Assembly (NCBI GenBank): GCA_022985045.1
Contig: CM040970.1
Span: 24,773,294-24,837,293 of the forward strand
Direction of reading: 5' to 3'
DNA: 64,000 nucleotides
Source of the DNA: Macadamia tetraphylla
Taxonomy: Eukaryota > Streptophyta > Magnoliopsida > Proteales > Proteaceae
This document shows, piece after piece, positions 1 to 12,500 of the stretch. The first letter of the stretch is position 1. The number at the start of each line of letters is the position of its first letter. The notes below the pieces were generated by a model, which did no database searches, had not been told where the DNA came from, and saw nothing but the letters and a program-made list of their open reading frames with translations. The translations under genes were made by a program, and so were the position numbers.

Positions 1-1677
1 ATATCCACTATTCCACTCCATTGTTTTGGCAAGCTTCCATCGAAATGATATTTTATTGTTATATGTGAATGTTTTAAATCCCTAGGCAGAATATTAGTAA
101 AGGCTCAGCTGGGAACAAGATGGTGCATAGCTTGGCATAAACACCTCCGCACAAACCCCCAATGCTGAGAGAGAAAGACAGAGTTCTGAAAATCTTCTAA
201 TCTTCTACATGTATTTATTTATTTATTGACTTGTGAGATCCAATAAAAAAATGATGGGTATACCTGATCTGGTCTATCTGGATATTGATTAGGGAAAAAA
301 AGCCAACTTTACCATCGAAATCAATGGCTAATAGGGTGGTGGTTCGAAGAAGATAGTCAAATAGCTTTGATTGTAGAATACAATTGGAAGCGAATTGAAG
401 TAGCAACAACCACATTTGATTTTTAGATATGCAAAACCATAGTCGATATTCAAATACTTATTCGTCTTCCCCTCTTACATCACGGTTCCTTCATGTAATC
501 TCCATTAAGCTTGTCTAACCCAAATTATGGAATTGTCAATTATGATTTCTTGCTATGAATCGCTTAATCCTTGTTGTTGGTAATTAATTTTTGTGACACT
601 TTGTAAGAAAAAAATATATATAGGACCAGTCAAGGTTAACCTAAGCCCGACAGGGTTGGGCTTGAACTTAAACCCGGTAGGGTTGGGTTGGGCCTGGGTT
701 GAGTTTTGGGGATCTAGGGTTGGGTTGGGGTTTTAAGAAACTCGGACTTGTTTCACTCCTACCTCCCCTCAATTTATCCTAATATTACAACCATCCTCTG
801 CGTGTAGAACTGAAAATACACTATACCCCCTACAGTCGAAAGTATTCCAACTCCATTTGGGAGAATCTATAATTATGTGACGTGGCTTGTTTACATATTT
901 TGGTAAAGACAAAAATACCCTTCAGGGTTGTGAAGTTCCTATTATACCTTTCAACCCCAAACATGAGATATTATATGAAACATATCGCATCTTCTCCATC
1001 TTTACCAAAATACCCTAGGTACTGCAGCCTATGCGAATAGTACCAAGTGAGGCCTGTTGGCATTGACAACCATCGTACAGCCAAGCGACAACCCTCAAGA
1101 CTCTAGTTGGTTGCAGTGACGGCTGGATACCCCGCCTATCGTTTTGCAACTTTGTTTTGCAAACTAGAGAGGACAAAAAAAAAGGGGGGAGCTTTGCAGT
1201 GAATTGTTCTTAGAGAACTCTGAACACTCCAATGAGTTCCAGCGACGGTGTGAGAACTGTGAAAATTGAGAGTGTGAGTGAAAATTTCTATGATTTCTTA
1301 ACTGTGATGCATATTCATCTCCCTCTACTGATTTGATCTCCCTTTACTCATTTTGAATGGCATATGTTTATAAAATTTGTGTAAATTTTCTGATTTTGAT
1401 CTCCCTTTACTGATTTGAATGCTATATGTTATCAAATTTGGGGGTTTTCGGTTTTGTTTGTGGAATTTAGGGATTTTGGGAATATGAATTTTTTTTTTAG
1501 GATTTTAATTTAACTGTAAGCTAAGATTAATAACATGTTTGAGTTGTTTTATGTTAGATACTACAATGCCATGATTTTGGATTTAAGTGGATTTAGTATT
1601 AGCATATTATGTGATTTGTAGGATTCTAAGAATGGTTTGATATATTATGCAATTGCTTATGTAATTGTTGAAGCATA
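1..1677. other. Intergenic DNA, no gene recognised
   Basis: AT-rich DNA without a convincing coding frame. The part from about 870 to 1020 has the look of a MULE terminal region (phrases such as accaaaataccctagg and gacaaaaatacccttcagg), which would suit the transposase fossil downstream. I could not find the matching inverted end, so this is only a suggestion. The frame at 415-215 on the minus strand has no recognisable motif. Confidence 0.5.
680..731 (+). repeat. G-rich GGGTT tract with G-quadruplex potential
   Basis: Four GGG runs at 680, 685, 690 and 696 are separated by 2-3 bases, which fits the G3N1-7 quadruplex rule. More GGGTTGGG units follow to about 731. It is a degenerate simple repeat, not the plant telomere unit TTTAGGG. 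Confidence 0.5.
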
Positions 1678-4176
1678 ATGGACTTGTTCACCATTTCGTA
1701 CTATTATGATGGGAATGTGGTACATAAGTTAGTTAACAGAAACATATTTGGTTATTTAGAAATGGTTCATTACATATACAATACAGTTCTCAAGCTTATA
1801 CCAGATGGAAAAATTTTGAAATTTTCTTGTAAATATACACTACTTGCTGATATGGAAGGTAAAATGATGATTCAGTGATGCAATTGTTCTCCATTTATAA
1901 TGAAGTGAAGCACTTCCAAATAATTGTGTATGGAGTCCAAGAAAGTGAGTTCTTCACCTCTGAATATACCATTAATGGCACAAAGTAGTGTAATTGGTAG
2001 ATTTGTTGAGACAGAACCCATTGCTAAATAGAGCATTGGGCCAATTAGGGTTCCAAAGAAGGATGTTGTGAGGGGTGGTGCAATAGGTGGTGGTAATTTT
2101 TCTGTGAGGGAGTGGTCCAACAGGTGGTGTTATAGGGAATTTTGCTGTGAAAGGTGGTGCAACAGGTGGTGGCAAAGGAAAGAGGCATCCACTAATGCGA
2201 AGGTTGTTATGATGGGATCTATTACATACAGAGCATCCAGATATGCCACTGTTTATATCATGGGTGATGCTATAAGTGGAAATTCAAGAAGTTCTGAAAT
2301 TATTAGGGCTACTAGTAAGTCTGCAGCTAATCTCACTAGATGTCCTTTTTCAAATGTTGACAATAGTAATGTTTCTGCTATTGTACAGGGATAAACTGTA
2401 GGATTTAGGACACTGGTAGTGGTAGCTTTCCTAATGATTATAGGGTATCATCTTCTAGTAGTTCTGGTACTTCTAGAGATGAGCCTATAGATGTCACTGA
2501 TACAACTGATGATGAGGATTACATGTCCTATGAGTGATGGAATTGAGAATAAGAATGACAATGAAATAGAAGTGATACAGAAAGTGAGGTTGATCAATCT
2601 GATGAGGACATTTCACATGAAGGGTGTGAAGGAAGTGGTTACTTTGTAGGTTTTGAAGAGTTTTCTGATGAGTATGATGAACCTAATCTAATGAGAATAG
2701 GTGTTGGGTTAATGAAAAGGGTAAACTGAAATTAATTGAAGGTGCAAACCATTTCAGGACTGCTTTAAGAGATTATGTAATACAACAAGGTTTTGAAACT
2801 ATGAGAATTAAAAATGAGAAAAGCAGGGTAACTGCTATTTGTGTCGAAGATGGATGTAATTGGAGGATACATGCCTCAACTTTGGAGAATAGGATTACAT
2901 ATATGATTAAATCATATAGACCAAATAATGCATGTGGTTCACTGCCATACAACAATAATGCCACATCTAGATGGATATCAGAAAAATTGGCTAATGAACT
3001 TAAAGCAGAACCTGAAATGGCTATTATTTCCATGGCAACAAATTTGAAGCAACAATATGGGGATTGGGCCAAATTATATGCAAATATATAGGGCTCGGTT
3101 GCTTGTCTAGAGAAGAATAAAGGAAATCATGCAGATTCATATGCTCAATTGCCTTCATATGGTAAGCTAATTAGGCATATAAATCTAGGGATTATGTTTA
3201 AGTTGCAATTTATTGAAAAGCAAAACATGAACACTCCTTCTGTTTTAAAAAGGTTGTTTATTTGTTACCAAACTTCTAATTTGGGTTCTTAAGATGATTC
3301 AAACCATTTATAGGATTGGATGAATATCATCTAAAAGGCATGTTTGGTGGATTTTTTAATTTTTTATAGCAATATCAATGGATGGAAATAATAGTATATA
3401 TCCTTTTGCATTTGGTGTTGTGGAATGTGAATGCAATGATAGTTTGGAGATGGTTTTTGGAAAATTTATATACTGCATTGCACTCAGAATCATATGATTT
3501 GAAAATTTTCACTTTTATTTCAAATAGACAGAAGGTAGTAGACTAAAAGGCAGGTTTATTTTATTTATTTATTTATTATTTAATTTTTGCTAGACTTTTT
3601 TATTGACTTAATGATTGAAATCTCTAGTTGCTCACTTTTATGTAGGGTATGATTGATTCCATTGCATGAATGTTTCCTAGCTCTTACCAGAGGCATTATG
3701 CTAAACATCTATATAGTAACTTCAAGGCCACCTACGCCGGTGAGAAACTGAAATCACGATTTTGGGTTTCCAGTAGAACATACACCACAGTTGATTTTGA
3801 AAAGGTAATGACAGAGATGCAAAACACTAACCCTGCAACTCATGAGTGGTTGATGAAAAATCCCACAAGATTTTGGGTCAAACATGTATTTAACTATTAT
3901 GCAACGAGTGATCGTATCACTAACAACATGTCAAAATGTTTCTATCATTGGACAACACCATTTAGGAGAAAACCAATAAAAACCTTGATTGACCAACTCA
4001 TAATTAGTTTAATGAAGATGGTGCCAAAGAGGTATGGGGAAGCTTGTTCCTATAATGAAGATTCACACCAAACATGAAAAAGAAACTGGATTCAAGCCAA
4101 CAAGCAGCCAGGTCATGTATGACGATCTCTGTAGGATTCAATGAATTTGAAGTTAATGATGAACTTTCAAGACATA
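1678..4176 (+). pseudogene. Mutator-like (MULE) transposase, degenerate
   Basis: The start at 1678 gives an N-terminal block like the PB1-like front domain of plant MULE proteins. An acidic stretch follows at about 2571-2690. At 2801-3091 is the MuDR DNA-binding domain (motifs AICVEDGCNWRIHAS and IKSYRPNNACGS). At 3312-3355 GLDEYHLKGMFGG matches the first catalytic-D block, and at 3370-3470 DGNN and PFAFGVVECE match the next block. FTFISNRQK near 3510 has N where the family has the second catalytic D. At 3670-4077 is the C-terminal region (HYAKHLYSNFK, WVKHVFNYYATSDRITNN). Stops, frame changes and AT-rich stretches (3230-3300, 3540-3650) separate the blocks; some may be introns. Homology ends near 4176 before the SWIM zinc finger, where LTR-like DNA begins. 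It is not functional as it stands. Confidence 0.85.
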
Positions 4177-4442
4177 TTGTAGGTACAAAATTTTGACCCG
4201 ACCCCCACATAAAAAAAATACTGAAAAATAATACCACTGATCACGCAAAAAAAAAAAAAGTAACATAAAAAAGGGGTGGGAAAAAGAAAAAATCAAATCA
4301 AATAAAAAAAATTTAATCAATAAAAAGTCATTTTTAAAGTGTGGGACCTACCCATTCTCTTTCAAGCATATGAGAGTGAGTTAGGGGGAGAGAGAAAAGT
4401 GAGTGAGTTTTTTTTTTTTTTTAAATAATATATATATAATAA

Positions 4443-4665
4443 AGGGAGAGTTATAGGAAAGCTAACAGGACACCTTGGTATCAGGTGTGCTAGTGATATT
4501 TTAACCGTAGGATTTGAGAGAACCGTTAGATTGAGAGGAAAGGTCCAAAGCCTCAATCCACCCCTATCACACCTTATCACCCTCAATAGCCACGCCGGAA
4601 TGCTGCCTGGCCGGTGCCCTTAGTTCTTTTTTTTTTTTGGGTTGTTCCTCTCTCTCTCCAGCACG

Positions 4666-4698
<33 letters not shown>

Positions 4699-5589
4699 CC
4701 TTCTTTTTTCAGAGCTTTCTTTCTTCCTAGGTAGTGGCTGCAGCTCTCTCTTTTTTTTTTTTCTGGTTTTTGCTGTTACTCTCTCTCCCCCCAAGCTTTC
4801 TTCTTCCTGGACAGCGATTGCTGCAATGGCAACGGCTACAGTTGCGACGGTAGTGGTAGTGGCAGCGATTGTGGTTGCGACGGCAGCGGTGGCGGCCAGC
4901 GGCAGCAATTGCACTCTTTTTTTTTCTTGGTTTCTGCTGTTACTCTCTCTCCCCTAGAGCTTTCTTCTTCCTGGACAGCGGTTGCAGTTGCGACGGGAGC
5001 TGCAGTGGCGGCGGCCAACGGCAGTAGTTGCATTCTCTTTTTTTTTTTTTGCTGTTATTCTCTCTCTCTCTCTCCCCCGAGCTTTCTTCTTCCTGGACAG
5101 CAGCAGCGATGGCGGCGATGGCGGCAGCGACAGCGTCATCTCAGTTATTTTTTTTTATGATTTTTGCTATTTCTCTCCATCGACCGTTCTACCATCACTG
5201 TAATCCCTGTTCCTTTGGACCTTTGGTGAGAGAAGCGAAAGAGAGAGAGAAAGAGCATCGAACAAGTCAAAAATTTTTCGCTGCCACTGTCCAGGTTGAG
5301 CTCAGTTCTCTTCTTCTTCTTTTTTTCTTCTGATCTTTGTTATTTCTCTCTCTCTCTCCCTCCAAGCTTTCTTCTACCTCGGCTGTGGCAACGGCAGTGG
5401 CTTTAAGGATGGGAAATCATCGGAGCAAGTCAGGGAGAAGAAGAATGACCGTACAAAGTCGGAGCTGGTTAAGTTACCTTTGATAACTGGTATCCAGCGG
5501 TATTGATGTAGTCTATCTAATCCAACGGTCTACATTTGCTAGCACACTTGATTCCAGGGTGTCCTGCTAGCTTTCAAGACCTTTTCCCT
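4443..5589. mobile_element. Non-autonomous DNA transposon with ~75-bp TIRs
   Basis: The left end (4443-4517) and the reverse complement of the right end (5515-5589) align over about 75 bases. Shared blocks include GGGA, GAAAGCTA, CAGGACACC, GTGTGCTAG and ACCGT. The flanks are AT-rich (ataataa / aaaataaaa), so the TSD is ambiguous. There is no transposase, and all ORFs inside come from low-complexity repeats. The TIR length suggests a MULE-type non-autonomous element, but the superfamily is not certain. Confidence 0.75.
4717..5400. repeat. Composite tandem module inside the TIR element
   Basis: About five copies of one module can be seen: a T run, GCTGTTA or similar, a CT microsatellite, C-rich bases, AGCTTTCTTCTTCCTGG, then a GGC/GCA-rich trinucleotide stretch. 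Copies centre near 4720, 4795, 4965, 5085 and 5370 and differ in microsatellite length. Confidence 0.7.
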
Positions 5590-5779
5590 AAAATAAAATA
5601 AGAGGAAAGCAAAAAAAAAGGGGCAAGTGGATCTCTCTCATGCAGGAGAGAGAGAGATAATAGAATCAAGAAAGAAGAGAGGTGGGGACCATTAGGACAG
5701 TTAAGAAGAGGGTTGAAGAAGGAGAAGAATCAAGAAGATGGAGGAGTGGGGTAGGCAGTTAGGAGTTGGGAACCTAGGG

Positions 5780-5787
5780 CTATATAA
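5780..5787 (+). promoter_or_regulatory. TATA-like box (ctatataa)
   Basis: A TATA-like octamer after about 150 bases of purine-rich DNA, in the putative LTR fragment. It is placed where a U3 promoter would be. Confidence 0.35.
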
Positions 5788-6240
5788 CTCGCTGGTCATA
5801 GGAGGAGGAAAAAAGAAATCGTTGGAAGTGAGGTTTCAGAGAGGTTTTTCGCTGGTTAGAGAAGAGGTTTTAGGGAGGATTTCACAGGCTAGGGAGAGTT
5901 TTCATGGGTAGATTTTGTTGGTTAGAGAGAGTTTCAGGGGTTGATTTCGTTGTTAGGGAGAGCAAGAGTGAGAATAGAGTAGAAGATTTGGATTTTCTTT
6001 TTTTGAGAAGACGATGATTTAAGAGATAAAAGAAGGAGAACTTTAAAGAAGGCTTCACAGAACCTGCAGAGAAGTTGTGACAACATTTTGGGAGTAACCT
6101 TTGATGATTCTTAACCATTTCCTTACTTCTCTGTGATCGGTTCTCTTCCAGATTTGGTTACATTCATCACTTTCTCACCAAATCGCCTGTGATTATCTAA
6201 TCTCAATCTTATGGCATGAGCAATATATGATCAGAGCCAT

Positions 6241-6285
6241 TTAATCTCAATTTGGGTTCAGGTGTTTCACATGCTTTCTTGTGTT

Positions 6286-6318
<33 letters not shown>

Positions 6319-9300
6319 CACGGTTCAAATCATCATTTAAATTTCTGTTTCTTATTTCTTTGCAATCTGGTTTTGCAATTTTGGCTTACAATAAAGTTAT
6401 TTGATAGTAGTAGATGAAGTCTTGATGTAATCACATTTAGATGCTCTCCTTTTCTAAAAGAAGAGGCCCATAGATCTGATTCCTATACATATGCATAATT
6501 CAGTTTATGATGATTTCTTCTATAATTTTTCTTTTTATTAATTAACTCATCTAATCATCTTACTATGCTTAATGCTAAAATCTTGAAGATGGGAATCAGT
6601 TTTGTTCTCTTTCATTTGTTAGAAAATAAGCAGTAGCAGAATATAAGACTTATCTTTATATGTTGTAATCGTGTTGAATTATGTACAAATTCACAACATC
6701 ATAGTAATTCTTCTTCTTGAATCATGAACAAATAGAATTTGAGTTGAGTCGTATCAGAATGATACACTCCTTAAGGTTTTTAAATGCTCCTACTTGTGCA
6801 ATCGGGTTGACTATGTGCATTTATACCTCCAAGATAAAACAACTCCTAATCACATAAGATGCACTCTAATATGTGATTACACAGGGAAGTTTGAAGGCTA
6901 TACTCATTATTAGACACAAAAGATTTGGAAGAACAGAAGACAGAGTGGGAAAAACAAAAACACTAGTTTTAAAATCCCTTATCAAATTTTCAGACCATCT
7001 ATAAATAGAATATATAGACAAAGTACCTTTTCAAATATGGGTGTATTTGCTCATATACAGATGTGTCTGTTTGTGTATAAGTGTCCCTATACACATACAA
7101 GAGTGTTTGTACACTCGTATATAAATATAGACCCACACCCACACCCATACTTGGCACAATAAATATTTATAAACTTTGACACTAAATATAAATAAATCCA
7201 ACAATCCCCCACAAGTTTTAAAATATTGAAAAAATAGGACAAAGATAATGAGTATAATAAACATAGTAGGACACATCGTTATAGGTGTCTTCAGTACTTG
7301 AACCTCCACTAGGTCTGATGAACTATGCTACAGAGTACAGATGAAGTCAGACTTCTTGAACCTTTTCTCATCTGTGTAGCCGACTAGCTCACCATCCATA
7401 TCTTACCAGTCAACGTTTGTGACATCCCTTTTATGAAAAATTTAAAAATTTTTAACTGGCCTTGTCCCCTATCTTGATCTCATAGATGTTTAGAGAATTC
7501 ACCTTTGAAATTCTCATCGGTAGGTCTCCTCACCTCCTACATTCACTTAGGTCAGCTCATAGTGTGCACCGCAGTTAACACATCCCCACATTTCCTGAGA
7601 TTTGACTTAATTAAGGGTGGATAACTCATCATCCTTCCATTGTGGTGGTACTATTTTCCTATCTAACTAGAATGAACAAATATTTTAGTAGTATTAGACA
7701 GGTCATCCAGTGACTTCGTTTCTACTCTTTAAACCTAATTCAGGAATTTATCTCTTCACATAGGTTGGGCGTCCATCACATGACCTATGACATAGGCCTT
7801 TAGGGCTCATTTCTTCAGATGATAATACCAGTGATCTCAAGCTATATACAAATCATTTTTCTTATTACATAGAGTTGATAACTCTATCTCACTAGCTTCA
7901 TTATATATTTAATATCTAATACAACAATGGTGAAACCTTTAATCATGATTTATTTTGCTGATTCCATGAATCATCCCACTAATACATATTTATATTTGCC
8001 ACTTTTGAACTAAGAAAATATTCAAACAATTAAATTAAATATAAACATATCTGTTAGATTCTATTTCCAAATAGAGATGAACTATTCTACCTTAATTATC
8101 TTCATAAGAAGAAACTCATCATACAAATATATGCATTTTCCCAATAACCCCCATATTTTGGGCTTATCACATTCATACATAAATGTCAATATCATACTAA
8201 TATGATAAAATAATGCATATAATGGAAAATTTAAAACACCCACACAAGCCATAGCATCTTGTAACATAGTAATCAAATACTACCATTTGCATCTACAATT
8301 TCATATTGCATAATCATATATGGCTAACTCATATAGTTCAATGCAACTTCATTTATTCCTCACAATTTCATGTTTACAAAATTCTTATTTACAAAAACTA
8401 TTGCATCATCAAATAATCATTGGGATAGTTTAGACGTACATGACCTTACATATAGTCTATATAGAACAAAGATTAATTTGAACATTACAAGGCTCAAACT
8501 GCCAATATGTCCAATATACTCTCAATCATAACTAGATTACTTCACCAACTGATCCCAAATGTGATTCAATTTTTCAAACATGTAATTCATACATTTTAGC
8601 ATGTAAGCTTCTTGTATGGTCCCAAGTATGAAACTTAGGCAAAATCAATATGAAATTAATTAGCTTAGATAACATATTGAATTGTTTCACTTAGATTCAA
8701 AAGGCAGGGCACCATCAATTTAAAACAACAAAACACTAACAAGTGTAACTAATAGGACGACCACCATTTATGGTTGTCCAACTGTCCTACCCCTTGGATA
8801 CCTTTTCACCGATGTCATTATTTCAAAATAACTTTTAAAAACAACAAAATGAATAAGGAGATCAATTGATGTACATGTATAAAAAACTAGCCGTCACTAG
8901 ACCTCATGTATCACACGCCTAGACAATAATAGAGAATGCAAAATCTGCCATCTCTTACAATTATATTTTATTCACTATTCCAAATACCACATCTCAATAT
9001 GAAAAATCGCTTTAATTTCTTGAAATCAAAACAAAACAGAATATGACAAACCATGTAATTCTTTAGATAACCATCATTATGGTTCAGTCAAGACTAAAAT
9101 CGTAACAATCGCTTTGTTCAATTGACTTATATCCATATGATTCTTCGTAACAAACATATTCAAAACCAAATGGTATGCAAAAAGGTTGCAAAGCACTAAG
9201 AGAGTAAAAGCACCCTTTTAAATGACGCATTTAAATTTATTTCTAGGACTGTCACATTTTCCTTACCTGACACCGGTTCTTACAAGCCTATCCACGATGG

Positions 9301-9419
9301 CGCTACCATGGCAACGTCTAAACTCAATTAAGAGTGATGCAAAATGGGATTCACCATATGGTACTTTTCACATTTCAAAAAAATATTTCATCATTTAATA
9401 CCATTAACTATCAAAATAC
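6241..9419. other. Non-coding DNA, no gene recognised
   Basis: A poly-T run lies at 6288-6318. The rest is AT-rich, with only short frames lacking any family motif (for example 7309-7031 and 8276-8082, minus strand). A short TG/CA-rich patch at 7040-7150 is low complexity. It may be old element DNA, but I cannot assign it. Confidence 0.5.
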
Positions 9420-9430
9420 AGGGAAAAGTA

Positions 9431-9618
9431 GTGAATCCAGTGCATAGCGCACTGATTACAGTTTCTGCTTGTAGAGCAGGTGCCAAGTTTGTGGTTTAGG
9501 GATCAACTCCTGTCACATGCATTTCCTTTAATCCCCCTCCCCCTCTAGTGTGTGTGAGTAAAGTCCCCTTGGGCAGTTTCCTAGTTGTAGATGTAACAAA
9601 AAAAAAAAAAAAAAAATA
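9431..9618 (+). mobile_element. tRNA-derived SINE with intact target-site duplication
   Basis: A 188-bp unit ends in a poly-A tail (about 9599-9617) and is flanked by the perfect 11-bp direct repeat AGGGAAAAGTA at 9420-9430 and 9619-9629. The head contains tagcgcactg, reminiscent of a tRNA A-box region, and gatcaactc at 9501-9509, which fits the pol III B-box GWTCRANNC. There is no protein; it would depend on a LINE in trans. The perfect TSD and clean tail suggest a fairly recent insertion. I cannot assign the SINE family. Confidence 0.85.
9501..9509 (+). promoter_or_regulatory. Pol III B-box of the SINE
   Basis: gatcaactc matches GWTCRANNC, about 70 bases from the SINE start, the usual spacing in tRNA-derived SINEs. 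Confidence 0.6.
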
Positions 9619-9678
9619 GGGAAAAGTAACCTTTCCAAAACACCTCTTTGATAGAACTCTACCACATGACCCAACCAA

Positions 9679-12500
9679 AAGCAGCAGAATCAGAGTATAA
9701 TAGCAAAATCATTAGATATAAATGGGAAAATTATATAATGATAAACATAATATCGTTAACCAAGTTATTCTGTTTATAATCCTTCAAGCCTTACATATAT
9801 CAAGTTTAAAACATAATATTCACAGACCTGTATCAATATAATCAAAAATACGCTGAACACCTCATGACGCCATGTATGCACAAAAGTCACAAGCACAGTC
9901 CTGGCCATACTTTCTCGCTTCTGACATCCACTGGTCGCTCACACCATACTCTGACCCAGAAGATACTGGGTCACTCGCCATCAGCACCACAGTACCTGCA
10001 TCATCATCTAAAAAGGGGTGTATACGTGGGGTGAGCTTTCCAACTTACTCAGTGAGGGGTGAGGTCAAGCACATCCAAGACAATAGCAATAATAATTTAT
10101 GATGCATGATTGCGAAAATTAAACACATAGTCCATGATACTCGTGCTGCATTTCATTTATTTATTATCCACCTAACAATTCAAACTAAGTCTGGTAAATG
10201 CTACTACGATGCATTAGGCTGTCCTTCATCTCAGAACCGTCATCGACTACGCAAGGATACAAACCCGAGCTGTGAATGGAAGCCTATCGGTCCTCGTATG
10301 CATCCATGGGTCACCCAGCAAACCCCTGATAATCTCCTCCGACAGTCACGGCACTGGTACATCATCGGCCATGCAGGACAGGCTTCCGCGACAACAATTA
10401 CATCGTACCACAGGTGTGGCATTCCGGAAAGGCACATCGAACATACCACAATAGGTTATCTAACACCTCAACCCCTGTTGGCAAGGGTTCGTAGCATGGG
10501 GAGTGATACCTAGCCATATATATGCTACATGCGTTCATAGTGATACAGTTAATATGAATTATACGATACCGATAAGACCTCGGTCACAAAGTGTAATCCA
10601 TCTCTAAATATAGTCCCAGGTACACGATACTAGAGAGACCTTGGCCACAAAGTGAAACCCGAGACCGTTTACCTAATCTAGCATACATATCATAGTTGAG
10701 TATGGACTATGTGATACCAGTACCAATCATCGGCCACGAAACGTATCCATTTTCAAATATAGTCCCGGGGTACACGATACCAGTGAGACTTTGGTCACAA
10801 GGTGTAACCCACAACTACAACTAAGTCTAATGCATATAATCAATGCATGAATGCACCAGTACCACTTCGGTCATGTCGAATTTCGTCTCACACACATAAC
10901 CAAATACACGACGATCATGGTGTCAGTACCACCTTAGCCACACCGGATCCCATCATACATCTCCCTACAATTCATATCATAATCGTAAAATAACAAATGT
11001 AACATATCATCATCGTATTTAAGCAATTACAATTAAACATATAATTCTAAGCATGTGAGAAATTTAATAATAATAAACATTCTAAAAATAAACACAGTCC
11101 ATCCCTCACCTTGTTGATCTCTGCTTGTGTTAGGGTTCAGATAAGGCCACCGATCAATCCACTCAATTTCTGTCTCGGGGCTCGTGTGCGTCACTGTCCT
11201 AGACATAAAGACAATCGTACATCAGTACGTGTCAGAAATATTGGGAGGGACCCACATGGATCACTTCCAAAGGGTACAAACAAAATCCATCAGTGACAGT
11301 AATGTCACCGGAAACACCAACCGAAAATAGGGAATTTCTACCAAAAATATCGACCCTGTTTAGGTGGGACCGAGAAAGCTCCTAAGGCTCAGTGGTCCAC
11401 CAAAAATATGCCATCAGAAGCAGACCCAGTGGATCTGGTGGGCTGTTTTCGATGGTAGTTCAGAACAGTCCACCCATTTTGGGGCTTTTTGACTCGGGCC
11501 AAATTGCTGGGATTTGTTCTATGGAGTTTGTAGGGAATGTTCCTACTATCATTCTAAGCCAATAAGATCCTAATTCCATCAAGCCATTTGGGAGATACGT
11601 CGATCGAACAATCGAAACCCTAGTTGGTCTTTTGGTAATACATATTGTCGGAGCTCACCGGGCTTGGTTCGAGCTCGACAACAACATCGGGAGTGTAGAA
11701 CATGCATTCTACGACCTTAACATGGTTTGTACACTAATATTCCATCCATACCTAGCTTTTTCTAGGTCGAAATGAAGAGAGAGAGTGGTGGAAGTGAGTG
11801 TACTTACCTCCGACAGCGATTTCGGTAACTTAGCTGCAGCCAGCACCAAGGTAAGCCTTCTCCTTCTTCTTCCTTCTTCTCCTTTTTCTCTCCTTCTTTA
11901 CGTTGGACACAATAGAAATGAGGAAATGAATTCCTCATTTCTAACTTATAAGTTAAGATGGGCTTTAGGGTCTGTTTGGTTAGACCTTATTCGGACCAAT
12001 CGGGTTATTATGACTTTCGGAGCCCAGGAACCTGTCCACTTAGGTTCAAAATGCGTTCACGTCACAAGTAAAGTGTGGGGGATGATTTGGGATCATCCGA
12101 GACTGTTTACGACGTAAGTGGCAGGACCCACGGGCATCAACACCATGACAACAACCTGTTATGTTCACCAGAAACAGTCCATCGGATTCAGGCCCAGTGG
12201 ATCCGGTGGCATATTTTCAGTGGTCAAGACAGCTTGCTGTCCCATAGCTGGTCTTGCATGGGTGGTTGCCCTCGGCCATGCTCAAGGCCTTTTGGAAACT
12301 TCGATACGTGCTTGAACTTATGTGTGAGGAGTCAGGCCACTTACCATCCGGGATCGGAAGGTACAAATCCCCTCCAATTAGACTGGCACGTGATGCACGA
12401 ACACTTGGGGTCATCTTTCCCCCTTGGCAATGGGCGGCCTCGAGCCAAAATCCGATCGTGCTTCCAATCTCCAATTCGAGACCTATCACAACAGTTCAAA
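9679..12500 (-). repeat. Truncated lone LTR of the Tekay-type family
   Basis: This is collinear with both LTRs of the Tekay-type element (44056-47105 and 54069-57099). It starts at the block 'gcagcagaatcagagtata' about 160 bases into the LTR and stops about 40 bases before the LTR end. Shared landmarks are the cgatacc/gagacct/cacaaagtg repeats (10558-10950), the CACCRGAAAYA cluster (11290-11480) and the pyrimidine tract near 11850. No internal element DNA adjoins it. Both termini are missing, so no TSD can be read. Plus-strand ORFs inside it (such as 12075-12599) are not conserved in the other LTRs. Confidence 0.85.
10558..10950. repeat. Degenerate internal LTR repeats, copy 1
   Basis: About six degenerate copies, 50-85 bases apart, of a block like ACGATACCRGTGAGACC followed by TYGGCCACAAAGTG. 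The same array is present in the two other LTR copies. Confidence 0.7.

Larger units (their letters stand above)
4177..6240 (+). repeat. Possible degenerate LTR, split by a TIR element
   Basis: MULE homology stops at a TGTAGGTAC start resembling the TGTAGACACC end of the Tat LTRs further right. After the inserted TIR element, DNA resumes at 5590 with a purine-rich stretch and a TATA-like box (5780-5787). At about 6226-6240 is TGATCAGAGCC, which resembles a tRNA-Met primer-binding site. No second LTR copy is in the window, so the assignment is tentative. Confidence 0.3.

Noticed and set aside
1872..2175. Pro-rich minus-strand ORFs
   Set aside because: Shadow frames of GGTGG-rich DNA in the MULE N-terminal region.
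4567..5333. Several Ala- and Ser/Leu-rich ORFs on both strands
   Set aside because: They come from CT and GGC microsatellites inside the TIR element.
6226..6240. PBS-like TGATCAGAGCC as proof of another complete Copia element
   Set aside because: No second LTR, gag or pol follows in the next 3 kb. Kept only as weak support for an LTR fragment.
10558..10950. LTR internal repeats as possible tRNA-like or snRNA genes
   Set aside because: No A/B-box spacing or cloverleaf pairing could be seen; they are simply degenerate tandem repeats.
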